Source: an uncultured Lachnospiraceae bacterium
Lineage (GTDB): Bacteria; Bacillota; Clostridia; Lachnospirales; Lachnospiraceae
Length of the DNA stretch: 8,607 bases
NCBI GenBank assembly: GCA_910586405.1
Contig: CAJUII010000116.1
Location: 1 to 8,607 of the forward strand
Direction of reading: 5' to 3'
The notes beneath the pieces were generated by a model. That model was not told where the DNA came from, ran no database searches, and worked only from the letters and a program-made list of their open reading frames with translations. The translations under genes and the position numbers were made by a program. Every line of letters starts with the position of its first letter. Within the stretch, counting starts at the first letter, position 1. Positions 1 through 6,319 of this stretch are shown here, piece after piece.

Positions 1-61
1 CGCCTGACAGCGCTGCAACTGCCAAAAGTCCGATGCAGGTATGACTGTCTCCTATACCTTC

Positions 62-1855
62 CTACATCTCCAGATACTGCTCCCAGAACGCCCTGCACAT
101 AATTTCCTTTCCCCTGCTTTGATAGGACTTTTTCGCCTGATCATACCGCAGCCAGATCGCCGCGATCGTGCCAAGCACCTGAAATCCCTGCACAATGAAC
201 CTTCGCACGCTCCGATGGGTCACAAACCCTTTATTTTCGACGATATCATAGAATAAAATCGTCTTGGCGCGCCATACAAACTCCGGTCTTGCCTGCGCCA
301 TCGGAACCGTCCTTGTATGTTTTGCCGGCAGCAGATAGCCATTGATCGAGCACTTCCGAACCACCTCATGCAGCCGGGAATGGTTCTCAAAACGTCCCCG
401 CTCATACTCCTGGTGCATGAACGGAACCTCTAGCTGCTCTGCGGGAACCGCCTTATAGCCCGCTGCCAGAATCTCTCTGTGCAGCTTTTCAGGGTCGGTC
501 TGTTCAAGAAAGTCAATCCCTTTCAGAAAATCCCTGATTCCCTTCATGTACAGCGCTACATTTTGGTATCGATAGAGATACCCCTCCCTTTTATACGTCC
601 CAATAAGGGTTTTGATTACCTCTCTCTTTCCCCATGCCGGGAAATGAAACGCATTGTCAATCATTCGGTTTCGTATGATATAGTACTCCAAAAAGGAAGA
701 ATATTTATTTTCAAAAGGCTCGTGCCACACACAAATCCCATTCATCAAAATCAACGTTTTCATGTTGCGCAGCCCATATTCCAGATCATCTCCCCTGATG
801 AAAATAGGAAGCGGCAGGTTATCCTCCCGAACAATCTCCATCGGAAAGCAGCAGTACCACCATGCATTAAATTCCCTGTACTCCTCCTGCTCGTTTCTAA
901 GGCAGTTCTCCCACAGCCTCAAATCCAAGCCCGCTTTCAGTGAGATCAGATTCCCGGCATTCCAGGAGGCACCCGACTCCACCTGAATATTGCGCTGGTC
1001 CGCGCGCAGCATAGCGCCGCCGATAAAGGCGTCGGCGTATTCTTCCTTCAAGAGCGATAGTATAATTGCAGTCTTTACGATCACGGCAGTGTCTACCACA
1101 ATGTCGTCATCCATCAACAGTGCGTGCGTTATGCCACCCTGTTTCGGCAATTTGAGAATTTCCAGAAGTCCGCGCGTGAAACCGCCCGCACCGCCTGCAT
1201 TCTTGTTTTTCAGTATATGTATCTGACTGCTTTCAAGGTGGTCCGCTTCCAGGCTTTGCCCATTATCGGAAATAAACACTTCCAGCTTCCCGTAAAGCAA
1301 ACTGTGTTCATTCTGGAGAATTTCCTTATTGAAAAGGCGCACATTGTCCCTGACAAACTTCTCACGCTTGTAGGTACAGATAACAATTCCAAGCTTCACA
1401 GGTTTGATCTCATCGGGCCCAATGCTCGTCATATAGCTTCCGCCATAGAAGATACCGCCCTTTTCGAGCGCCTCAATCCTGAAAAAGAGCATCCCTTTTG
1501 ACTCCTCTGGAAACTCCAGTGTCAGCTCTTCTCTCTCGGGCGCATCGACAATCACACTTTTTAACTCCCGCTCCATGTACATGTCATGCACCTTCTGTTT
1601 CCAGCACAGATTCACATTGAACTTCCCCTGTAAAATCAGCTTCACCGAGACTGACTGAACCTTTGTGTATTTTTTCCACTTTCCAATTGAGAAACTATTA
1701 AAGTACGTGTCCGCTGTAATCACACCGCCTCTGCGAAACAGTATGTATGTACATTCTTCACTCTTCATATAATTCAGCTTGTAATTCGAGTGAAAATACA
1801 TCTCTATATCTGTGCAAATTCCGTCCTTCTGCCAAAGTATCTCCTGTAATTCCAT
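62..1855 (-). CDS. GlfT2-like GT2 glycosyltransferase (probable galactofuranan-type polymerase)
   Basis: Probable cytoplasmic processive glycosyltransferase that extends a lipid-linked glycan; 597 residues, close to mycobacterial GlfT2 (about 640). Seen: an N-terminal beta-rich domain (about 1-150), a GT-A core opening with GIVICTYKRE at 156-165, the family motif NAGGAGGFTRG at 219-229, the metal-binding MDDD at 248-251, AWWYCCFP at 331-338, the catalytic-type RGDDLEYG at 354-361, a WHEP histidine at 378, and a long helical C-terminal domain. This domain order and these motifs are those of the GlfT2 family, which uses UDP-galactofuranose in mycobacteria; the sugar used here is inferred. I chose ATG 1855 because AGGGAG lies 9 nt upstream; the frame stays open to 2014 but that extension overlaps the ATPase gene and has no good ribosome site. 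Last gene of the export operon, 76 nt after the ATPase gene. Family call firm, substrate uncertain. Confidence 0.85.
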   Translation of the reverse strand: MELQEILWQKDGICTDIEMYFHSNYKLNYMKSEECTYILFRRGGVITADTYFNSFSIGKWKKYTKVQSVSVKLILQGKFNVNLCWKQKVHDMYMERELKSVIVDAPEREELTLEFPEESKGMLFFRIEALEKGGIFYGGSYMTSIGPDEIKPVKLGIVICTYKREKFVRDNVRLFNKEILQNEHSLLYGKLEVFISDNGQSLEADHLESSQIHILKNKNAGGAGGFTRGLLEILKLPKQGGITHALLMDDDIVVDTAVIVKTAIILSLLKEEYADAFIGGAMLRADQRNIQVESGASWNAGNLISLKAGLDLRLWENCLRNEQEEYREFNAWWYCCFPMEIVREDNLPLPIFIRGDDLEYGLRNMKTLILMNGICVWHEPFENKYSSFLEYYIIRNRMIDNAFHFPAWGKREVIKTLIGTYKREGYLYRYQNVALYMKGIRDFLKGIDFLEQTDPEKLHREILAAGYKAVPAEQLEVPFMHQEYERGRFENHSRLHEVVRKCSINGYLLPAKHTRTVPMAQARPEFVWRAKTILFYDIVENKGFVTHRSVRRFIVQGFQVLGTIAAIWLRYDQAKKSYQSRGKEIMCRAFWEQYLEM

Positions 1856-1864
1856 CTCATCGTT

Positions 1865-1870
1865 CTCCCT
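1865..1870 (-). promoter_or_regulatory. Ribosome binding site deciding the GlfT2-like start
   Basis: AGGGAG on the minus strand, 9 nt before ATG 1855. An alternative ATG at 1879 has only a weak GGCAGG-type match upstream, so the shorter protein is preferred. Confidence 0.6.
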
Positions 1871-1931
1871 ATCCCTCATCCAAACACGCCTGCCAATTAC
1901 GCCTGTGTGATCTGGCTTTGTTTTGGCATCG

Positions 1932-2675
1932 TCACCGTTCTGCCTGCATCTCCGCCAGATAAGCCTGCGATGTCTGCCGCACATCGCCATCTGCCCGAAT
2001 CCGTCCGCCGTCAATCCAGATCAATCTGTCACAGATCTCATACAACTGTTCCATTGAGTGCGACACGATCACAATTGTCGTGCCCATCTCTTTGATTTCT
2101 TTGAGCTTGTCAAAACACTTCTGCTGGAAATTCACATCCCCCACCGCCAGAATCTCATCCACCAGGAGAATGTCCGCATCGACATTGATCGCGACAGAAA
2201 AGGCAAGCCGCATGTACATGCCTGAAGAGTACGTCCTCACAGGATTGTCCATATATTCCCCCAGCTCCGAGAAACGAATGATCTCGTCCATCCGCTGATG
2301 AATCTCTTTTTTCTTGAGCCCGAAAATCGACGCATTGATATAAATATTTTCCCGCCCTGTCATATCCATATGAAAGCCGGCGCCAAGCTCAAGCAAACTT
2401 GAAACTCTGCCATTTACGGTAATATTTCCGCCATTCGGACGAAGGATTCTTGACAACAGCTTGAGGATTGTGCTCTTGCCGCACCCGTTTCTCCCAATCA
2501 GTCCTACCGCCTCCCCACGGCAGCACTGAAAACTGATACCGCGCAGCACTTCTCTGCGCTCAAAGCGGTTTCTGTTTGGAAATAAAATCCGCTCCTTTAA
2601 CATATTTCCTTTGTCGTAATAAACCTTGAAGTTTTTCTGAACATCCTGCACAGCGATTGTCACTTCCTCTGTCAT
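1932..2675 (-). CDS. wzt: ABC polysaccharide-export ATP-binding protein (Wzt type)
   Basis: ATPase of an ABC exporter that moves a completed lipid-linked polysaccharide across the cytoplasmic membrane; partner of the permease encoded just upstream. 247 residues. Seen: Walker A GRNGCGKS at 61-68, the LLELGAGFHMDMTGREN region at 94-110 typical of the Wzt/TagH group, signature YSSGM at 149-153, Walker B ILLVDE at 169-174 followed by ILAVGD, and switch histidine at 206 (VSHSM). It stops soon after the ATPase fold, so it lacks the C-terminal carbohydrate-binding domain of Wzt proteins that read a terminal cap; in this it resembles short ATPases such as mycobacterial Rv3781. The start is ATG 2675, sharing one base with the permease stop (TGATG), with GGAGGAG 5 nt upstream; a GTG one codon earlier is too close to that site. 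Translational coupling with the permease is likely. Confidence 0.93.
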   Translation of the reverse strand: MTEEVTIAVQDVQKNFKVYYDKGNMLKERILFPNRNRFERREVLRGISFQCCRGEAVGLIGRNGCGKSTILKLLSRILRPNGGNITVNGRVSSLLELGAGFHMDMTGRENIYINASIFGLKKKEIHQRMDEIIRFSELGEYMDNPVRTYSSGMYMRLAFSVAINVDADILLVDEILAVGDVNFQQKCFDKLKEIKEMGTTIVIVSHSMEQLYEICDRLIWIDGGRIRADGDVRQTSQAYLAEMQAER

Positions 2676-3451
2676 CACAGCTCCTCCGCAAAATTTTCTT
2701 CCAGCTTCCTAAAAATCAAACTTCCCGCCGTCATCACAGCGAGCGCAGCGACCGACGCCTGAATCAAATCCTCCGTCCTAGGCGCCTGTGCCAGATACAG
2801 GACACTGTGGTACATCTCAATCACTGGCGTCACCGGATTCCACTCAAATATCGGCAGCAGCTCCTTTGGGATATCCTGAATCGCGTACAAGATCGGCGTG
2901 AGATAAATCCATGCCATCATCACAACACCCGCAATGTGCTCCAAATCTCTAAAATATACTGTGCACGCAGATACCAGCAGCGTCATGCCAAGCGTGAGCA
3001 GATACTCGATCAGGAAAATCAACGGAAGATAGCCCCAAGCTGCCAGATTGATCTGCCCCTTTTCCACGATGATAACCGCAATGATAAACAGAAAGCACAA
3101 CAGCATATTGATAAAATGAAACGTTGTCACCACAATTGGCAGGACTTCGCGCGGGAAATAAATTTTCTTGACCATATCTGCCTGCGCCCTAATACATCCC
3201 GCTCCCTGTAACACCGCGCCGCTAAAGAAAAACCAGGGTATCATGCCCGAGATCATATAGATATTAAAATTCTCTATACCGCTGCGCATAATCATAGAAA
3301 AGACCACTGTGTAAATCACAATCTGGCACAATGGATTGATAAACGTCCACAGAAACCCCAATATCGACCCCTTATATTTCCCCCTCAGTTCCCGTCTTAC
3401 CAGACTTGCGATCATCTCTCTGTATGCGATCAGTTCCCTCACGCGTCCCAT
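2675..3451 (-). CDS. wzm: ABC-2 type polysaccharide-export permease (Wzm type)
   Basis: Integral membrane half of the glycan exporter. From ATG 3451 the protein has 258 residues, normal for Wzm/TagG permeases. Seen: an amphipathic N-terminus (MGRVRELIAYREMIASLVRR), the family motif YKGSILGFLWTFINPL, about six hydrophobic segments, the conserved VKKIYFPREVLP loop, YFRDLEHI before a late membrane segment, and NPVTPVIEMYHSVLY near the end. These are hallmarks of the ABC2_membrane family in O-antigen, teichoic acid and galactan export. The frame is open back to 3562, but that extension would run inside the preceding transferase gene; GGAGGGA with 9-nt spacing clearly selects ATG 3451, 25 nt after the transferase stop. 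Its stop overlaps the ATPase start, so the two subunits are probably made in matched amounts. It may equally export a rhamnan or other polymer. Confidence 0.92.
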   Translation of the reverse strand: MGRVRELIAYREMIASLVRRELRGKYKGSILGFLWTFINPLCQIVIYTVVFSMIMRSGIENFNIYMISGMIPWFFFSGAVLQGAGCIRAQADMVKKIYFPREVLPIVVTTFHFINMLLCFLFIIAVIIVEKGQINLAAWGYLPLIFLIEYLLTLGMTLLVSACTVYFRDLEHIAGVVMMAWIYLTPILYAIQDIPKELLPIFEWNPVTPVIEMYHSVLYLAQAPRTEDLIQASVAALAVMTAGSLIFRKLEENFAEEL

Positions 3452-3460
3452 CTGCGATAT

Positions 3461-3467
3461 TCCCTCC
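3461..3467 (-). promoter_or_regulatory. Ribosome binding site deciding the permease start
   Basis: GGAGGGA on the minus strand, 9 nt before ATG 3451. It is much better than anything before the in-frame ATGs at 3469 or 3562. Confidence 0.7.
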
Positions 3468-3476
3468 ATGATATTT

Positions 3477-4406
3477 TCAGTATTCACTATTTTCGCAATC
3501 GTGAAATTCCAAAGCATCCCTGTATGCTCTGCGAACCAGCTCGCGCTCATATGCCCAGTCATAGCCGTCCATCTTCACAGCGCCAAACAGCCAATTGCGA
3601 AACACAATATGACAGAACATATCTACTCTGTTGACCATCCTGTCCAGCATCGTCCCATGTTTTCTCACATAGAGAAGTCTGTTGCGAATACCATAGTACT
3701 CCCGCCAATCATATCGCCGGTGCAGTGCTGTCACCTGCACTGCCGTTCTCCGATGATCAAGCCGCGCAGACGGTATGACCAGAAACTTCGTATAGTGATT
3801 AATGCGCAGCGAGTACTCGACATCATCATTCCATAGAAAATATGCACCGCAGGGCAGTCCTGCCTTTCTCATAATATCCAAATCTACCACCATCCCACAG
3901 AAGGAGGCTGTATCGCAGTCAAAGCTCTCCTTGTCATAATCACTGACAGGGCAATTTTCAAGCCGCAGACTGTGCCCTCTTTTCCGGCGTCTGTGCCAGA
4001 CATCGATCGCGCCGCGCTCCTCCACTGTCCCCGCGAAGGCTTTGTATGTCCCGTTTTTTCGACGTGCATCTAGGATTCTCTCCATATAATCGCAGCAGAG
4101 CATCGCATCATCATCAATCAAAAGCACGCAGTCAATCGGACTTTGGGCAGCAAGCTCAAGAACCATCCCGACACCCCGCTCAAATCCCCCCGCTCCGCCG
4201 ATATTCTCTGCACAGGTGAGAACCCTGTATCCGCAATGATTTGCCTTCTCCCTGAGAAACTGCGCCGTGCCGTCCTCTGATGCATTGTCCACCACGATAA
4301 TCTGCATTGCCGCGGTGGTCTGCGCCTCCACATGCGTCAGACATTCTTTCAAAAGCTCCAGTCTGTTGTGCGTCACAATCACAACAACATAGTTCTCCTC
4401 CATCAT
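3477..4406 (-). CDS. GT2 glycosyltransferase, GlfT1/rhamnosyltransferase-like
   Basis: Probable cytoplasmic transferase that adds the first sugars to a lipid-linked acceptor before polymerisation. 309 residues, a single GT-A domain with no membrane segment. Seen: VVVIVTHNR at 7-15, VVDNAS at 38-43, NIGGAGGFERG at 68-78 (the motif shared with the large transferase of the same operon), metal-binding IDDD at 97-100, an acceptor/catalytic WNDDVEYSLR at 192-201 and a conserved histidine at 218 (LDHRR). Length and motifs fit mycobacterial GlfT1 (Rv3782, about 300 residues), whose gene also sits between Wzt- and Wzm-type genes, but the wider family includes rhamnosyltransferases. First gene of the operon, downstream of the promoter at 4465-4493. 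Two tandem ATGs (4406 and 4403) follow GAGGGAG; the second has the better spacing, so the product may be one residue shorter. Confidence 0.85.
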   Translation of the reverse strand: MMEENYVVVIVTHNRLELLKECLTHVEAQTTAAMQIIVVDNASEDGTAQFLREKANHCGYRVLTCAENIGGAGGFERGVGMVLELAAQSPIDCVLLIDDDAMLCCDYMERILDARRKNGTYKAFAGTVEERGAIDVWHRRRKRGHSLRLENCPVSDYDKESFDCDTASFCGMVVDLDIMRKAGLPCGAYFLWNDDVEYSLRINHYTKFLVIPSARLDHRRTAVQVTALHRRYDWREYYGIRNRLLYVRKHGTMLDRMVNRVDMFCHIVFRNWLFGAVKMDGYDWAYERELVRRAYRDALEFHDCENSEY

Positions 4407-4447
4407 TCTCCCTCGTACTTTAAAAAGTGTGACAAAGCCACATTATC

Positions 4448-4510
4448 ACTGCGATTTCTATAGCATTTTAACACTGTTATTTGCAAAAATCAATACTATA
4501 ATTGCGATTT
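4448..4510. repeat. Direct repeat pair AYTGCGATTT flanking the promoter
   Basis: ACTGCGATTT (4448-4457) and ATTGCGATTT (4501-4510) are direct repeats with one mismatch, offset by 53 bp (about five helical turns). One copy sits at the expected transcription start of the glycan operon and the other about 45-50 bp upstream, a layout that would suit paired regulator sites. No binding protein can be named. Confidence 0.3.
4465..4493 (-). promoter_or_regulatory. Sigma-A type promoter of the glycan operon
   Basis: On the minus strand, TTGATT (4493-4488) and TAAAAT (4470-4465) are separated by exactly 17 nt and match the -35 (TTGACA) and -10 (TATAAT) consensus at 4/6 and 5/6. Transcription would begin near 4458, leaving a leader of about 50 nt before the first transferase gene. 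A perfect TTGACA lies further upstream (4518-4513), but at proper spacing it has no good -10. Confidence 0.55.
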
Positions 4511-4574
4511 TGTCAAATAATCCACAATAATAGTGTCTGTTTCTTTCTTGTGACCTTAATAGAAAATAAAATAA

Positions 4575-4596
4575 TAACCATTCAGACGAATGGTTA
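4575..4596. promoter_or_regulatory. Perfect 9-bp inverted repeat, candidate operator
   Basis: TAACCATTC (4575-4583) and GAATGGTTA (4588-4596) are exact reverse complements around the 4-nt spacer AGAC. The site is in the AT-rich divergent region, about 78 bp before the regulator start at 4674. It has no T-run and lies upstream of the gene, so it reads as a dimer binding site rather than a terminator. A -10-like TATACT (4600-4605) follows it closely, so a bound dimer could block transcription of the regulator gene, though no good -35 is visible. Autoregulation by the XRE protein is the simplest guess. Confidence 0.45.
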
Positions 4597-4661
4597 AACT
4601 ATACTTATTATCGTTTTACAAATAATTACAAAGGAAAAATTCACAGAATATGTGCAAAAAT

Positions 4662-4666
4662 GGGAG
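4662..4666 (+). promoter_or_regulatory. Ribosome binding site deciding the XRE regulator start
   Basis: GGGAG, 7 nt before ATG 4674. The upstream in-frame ATG at 4650 has only an AAGGA-like sequence more than 12 nt away. Confidence 0.55.
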
Positions 4667-4673
4667 TAACAAT

Positions 4674-4997
4674 ATGGTTTTAGATTATAAAACTTTAGGA
4701 AAACGGATTCAATTTTACAGAAAACAGATGCATGTCACGCAGGAACAAATGGCAGAGCAGCTCGACTTGTCGCTGAGCTTCATCAGCCAGATCGAACGCG
4801 GCGTGGCAAAGATGAGCCTGGATACGTTTGTGGACATTTGTGATTTCATAGACTGCTCCGCCTCGGATTTGATCGAGCAGTCCACAATCCCAAATGAGGA
4901 TCAAACACTGGAATTTTATGATTTGTACCAAAAACTGCCAAGACGCGACCAAAAACTTTTTTACTATATGTTAAAGGCTTACAAAGAACATTTATAA
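4674..4997 (+). CDS. XRE-family (Cro/C1-type) transcriptional regulator
   Basis: Small DNA-binding regulator of 107 residues. The N-terminal two thirds is a Cro/C1 helix-turn-helix domain: LGKRIQFYRKQMHVTQEQMA, then AEQLDLSLSFISQIERG (recognition helix region with the typical SQIERG ending), then the supporting helices SLDTFVDICDFIDCSASDLI. A short C-terminal tail (EFYDLYQKLPRRDQKLFYYMLKAYKEHL) is probably helical and may aid dimerisation. No effector, protease or enzyme domain is present. It is the only plus-strand gene, diverging from the glycan operon across an AT-rich spacer with a palindrome that it may bind. Its 3' end overlaps the kinase remnant on the opposite strand by 19 bp (4979-4997). 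The ATG at 4650 would add eight residues but has a poorer ribosome site. Its regulatory targets are inferred from position only. Confidence 0.85.
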   Translation: MVLDYKTLGKRIQFYRKQMHVTQEQMAEQLDLSLSFISQIERGVAKMSLDTFVDICDFIDCSASDLIEQSTIPNEDQTLEFYDLYQKLPRRDQKLFYYMLKAYKEHL

Positions 4998-5953
4998 ACA
5001 GGCAGCAAAACCATAACCTGTATCAAATTAGCGCCTCGCGCAGATACGCTGATCCTGCCCTGGTGCGCCTCCACGAGCGATTTTGCAATAGGCAGCCCAA
5101 GCCCGTAACCGCCGCTGTCTGCACTGCGCGACTGCTCAGTCCTGTAAAAGCGGTCAAAAAAGTGTCTCAACTGCGCTGGACTGACAGGTTTGGCATGATT
5201 CCTGACGCACAGAAAAATATTGTGATTCTTTTTACCCAGCTTCAACAAGATCTCCTCGCTGCTGCTGTACTTGATGGCATTATCCAGCAAAATTCCCACT
5301 ACCTGACGGATACTGTTCTCATCTCCGCAGTAGGAGAGCATCGGTGCAATCTCTGCTCGAATCTTACGCCCCCTGCTGCGCGCAAGCGTCTGAAAGGACC
5401 CCGCCATCTCGCCCACCACATCCGATATCGGAAAGTCTATCATCGTATACTGCTGTTGGTCCGCATCCATGCGGGACAACGTCAACAGATCATTCGTGAG
5501 CGCTGTCATCCGCTTCGTCTGCCTGCGGATATCCAGGAGCCACTCATTCTCCTCCCCGATCTCCATGGAAAGGAGCTCTGCATCCGCGTCAATGATCGTG
5601 ATCGGCGTCTTGATCTCATGTCCCGCCACCGCGATAAACTGTTTTTGTTTCTCATAGCTGTCCGACACTGGTCTGACAATCTTCCCGGAAAGGACCGCGA
5701 TGATGAGAAAAATCACAGACAGTCCAAAAAATGAGATGAGACAGTTGATCCCCAACGTATTTCTAAATGTAAAAAGCTTTCGTCCGCAATCCAAAAAAAT
5801 GACAGAAAAGTCATTTGAACTGTCATCTATATCATATATCCTTCTGTATCGAAAATCGTCGATAAACCCCCGGTCCGCCCGCTTCCCAAATACCTGACGC
5901 GCATACGCCTCCGCCTGGGCATCATCCACCATCGCGATATGCTCTGTGCTCAC
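4979..5953 (-). CDS. N-terminally truncated sensor histidine kinase (probable pseudogene)
   Basis: Remnant of a membrane two-component kinase; 324 residues from GTG 5953. Seen: a partial extracytoplasmic domain (1-66), one membrane segment (about 69-92), the dimerisation/phosphoacceptor helix with QFIAVAGHEIKTP (His112), N-box LLDNAIKY (Asn225), DRFYRTEQSRS (F-box) and GGYGLGLPIAKSLVEAHQG (G-box, 281-299). The catalytic core is therefore complete. Missing is the first membrane segment and the start of the sensor, roughly 100 or more residues by comparison with the family, so the retained sensor piece would not be threaded across the membrane normally. Immediately upstream its frame is closed by TGA, and the response-regulator remnant overlaps it in another frame (5922-5953). 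Neither GTG 5953 nor ATG 5932 has a good ribosome site. The core might still be made as a deregulated kinase, but loss of function is more likely. Downstream it overlaps the convergent regulator gene. Confidence 0.8.
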   Translation of the reverse strand: MSTEHIAMVDDAQAEAYARQVFGKRADRGFIDDFRYRRIYDIDDSSNDFSVIFLDCGRKLFTFRNTLGINCLISFFGLSVIFLIIAVLSGKIVRPVSDSYEKQKQFIAVAGHEIKTPITIIDADAELLSMEIGEENEWLLDIRRQTKRMTALTNDLLTLSRMDADQQQYTMIDFPISDVVGEMAGSFQTLARSRGRKIRAEIAPMLSYCGDENSIRQVVGILLDNAIKYSSSEEILLKLGKKNHNIFLCVRNHAKPVSPAQLRHFFDRFYRTEQSRSADSGGYGLGLPIAKSLVEAHQGRISVSARGANLIQVMVLLPVYKCSL

Positions 5954-6311
5954 CGAGCGGATTTCGCATCATCAGCTCGAGCATCTGAAATTCCTTGTTG
6001 GCGAGCACAAAACTGTGATAGGGCGAAGAGAGTTCAAAGGTAGCGCAGTCGAGCGTGACATTCCCAAAATGCAGCTTTGCATCAGGCTGTACTGCCGCCG
6101 CGCTGGCTCTGGTCATGGCGCGTATGCGCGCAAGCAGCTCTTTAGTGGCAAACGGCTTCGTCAGATAGTCATTTGCCCCGCTGTCCAGCCCCAGCACTTT
6201 GTCGTCCACCTCCGCCTTTGCCGTGAGAAGAAGCACGGGAACACTGCTGCCGCCTGCTCTGATTTTCTGAAGTACCTGTATCCCGTCCATGCGCGGCATC
6301 ATCACGTCCAA
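5922..6311 (-). pseudogene. OmpR/PhoB-type response regulator remnant, broken at both ends
   Basis: About 118 residues of a response regulator survive. Counting from the TTG at 6311, the remnant starts at LDVMMPRMDG with the phosphoacceptor aspartate at position 2, and keeps VPVLLLTAKAE (conserved Thr30), SGANDYLTKPF (conserved Lys52) and the linker into the winged-helix domain, ending at NKEFQMLELMMRNP (105-118). The first 45-50 residues, including the acidic pair that binds the metal, are absent: the upstream bases are the 3' end of the lipoprotein gene. About 85 residues of DNA-binding domain are also gone; after NP the frame runs out of frame into kinase sequence and stops. It cannot be a working regulator. 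AGGAG lies 5 nt before the TTG and may be the original ribosome site of the intact gene. Cognate of the adjacent truncated kinase. Confidence 0.82.
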
Positions 6312-6319
6312 AATCTCTC

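Noticed and set aside
479..943. Plus-strand open frame of 154 codons
   Set aside because: It is antisense to the well-supported GlfT2-like gene, with no recognisable motif or ribosome site.
1856..2014. N-terminal extension of the GlfT2-like gene to 2014
   Set aside because: It would overlap the ATPase gene, its residues (Arg/Cys/Trp-rich) do not look like family sequence, and ATG 1855 has the better ribosome site.
3452..3562. N-terminal extension of the permease to 3562
   Set aside because: It lies largely in the transferase gene's 3' end in another frame, and GGAGGGA clearly selects ATG 3451.
2657..3836. Plus-strand open frames opposite the permease and small transferase
   Set aside because: They mirror strongly supported coding sequence on the minus strand and show no domain-like sequence.
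4513..4518. Perfect TTGACA (minus strand) as the main -35 of the glycan operon
   Set aside because: At 17-nt spacing the -10 would be TTGATT; the TTGATT/TAAAAT pair downstream fits better.
4998..5021. ACAGG...CCTGT hairpin as a terminator after the XRE gene
   Set aside because: The stem is only 5 bp with a 14-nt loop and no T-run follows.
5063..5734. Plus-strand open frame of 223 codons
   Set aside because: It is antisense to the histidine-kinase core, which has all its conserved boxes; the frame is Arg/His-rich shadow sequence.
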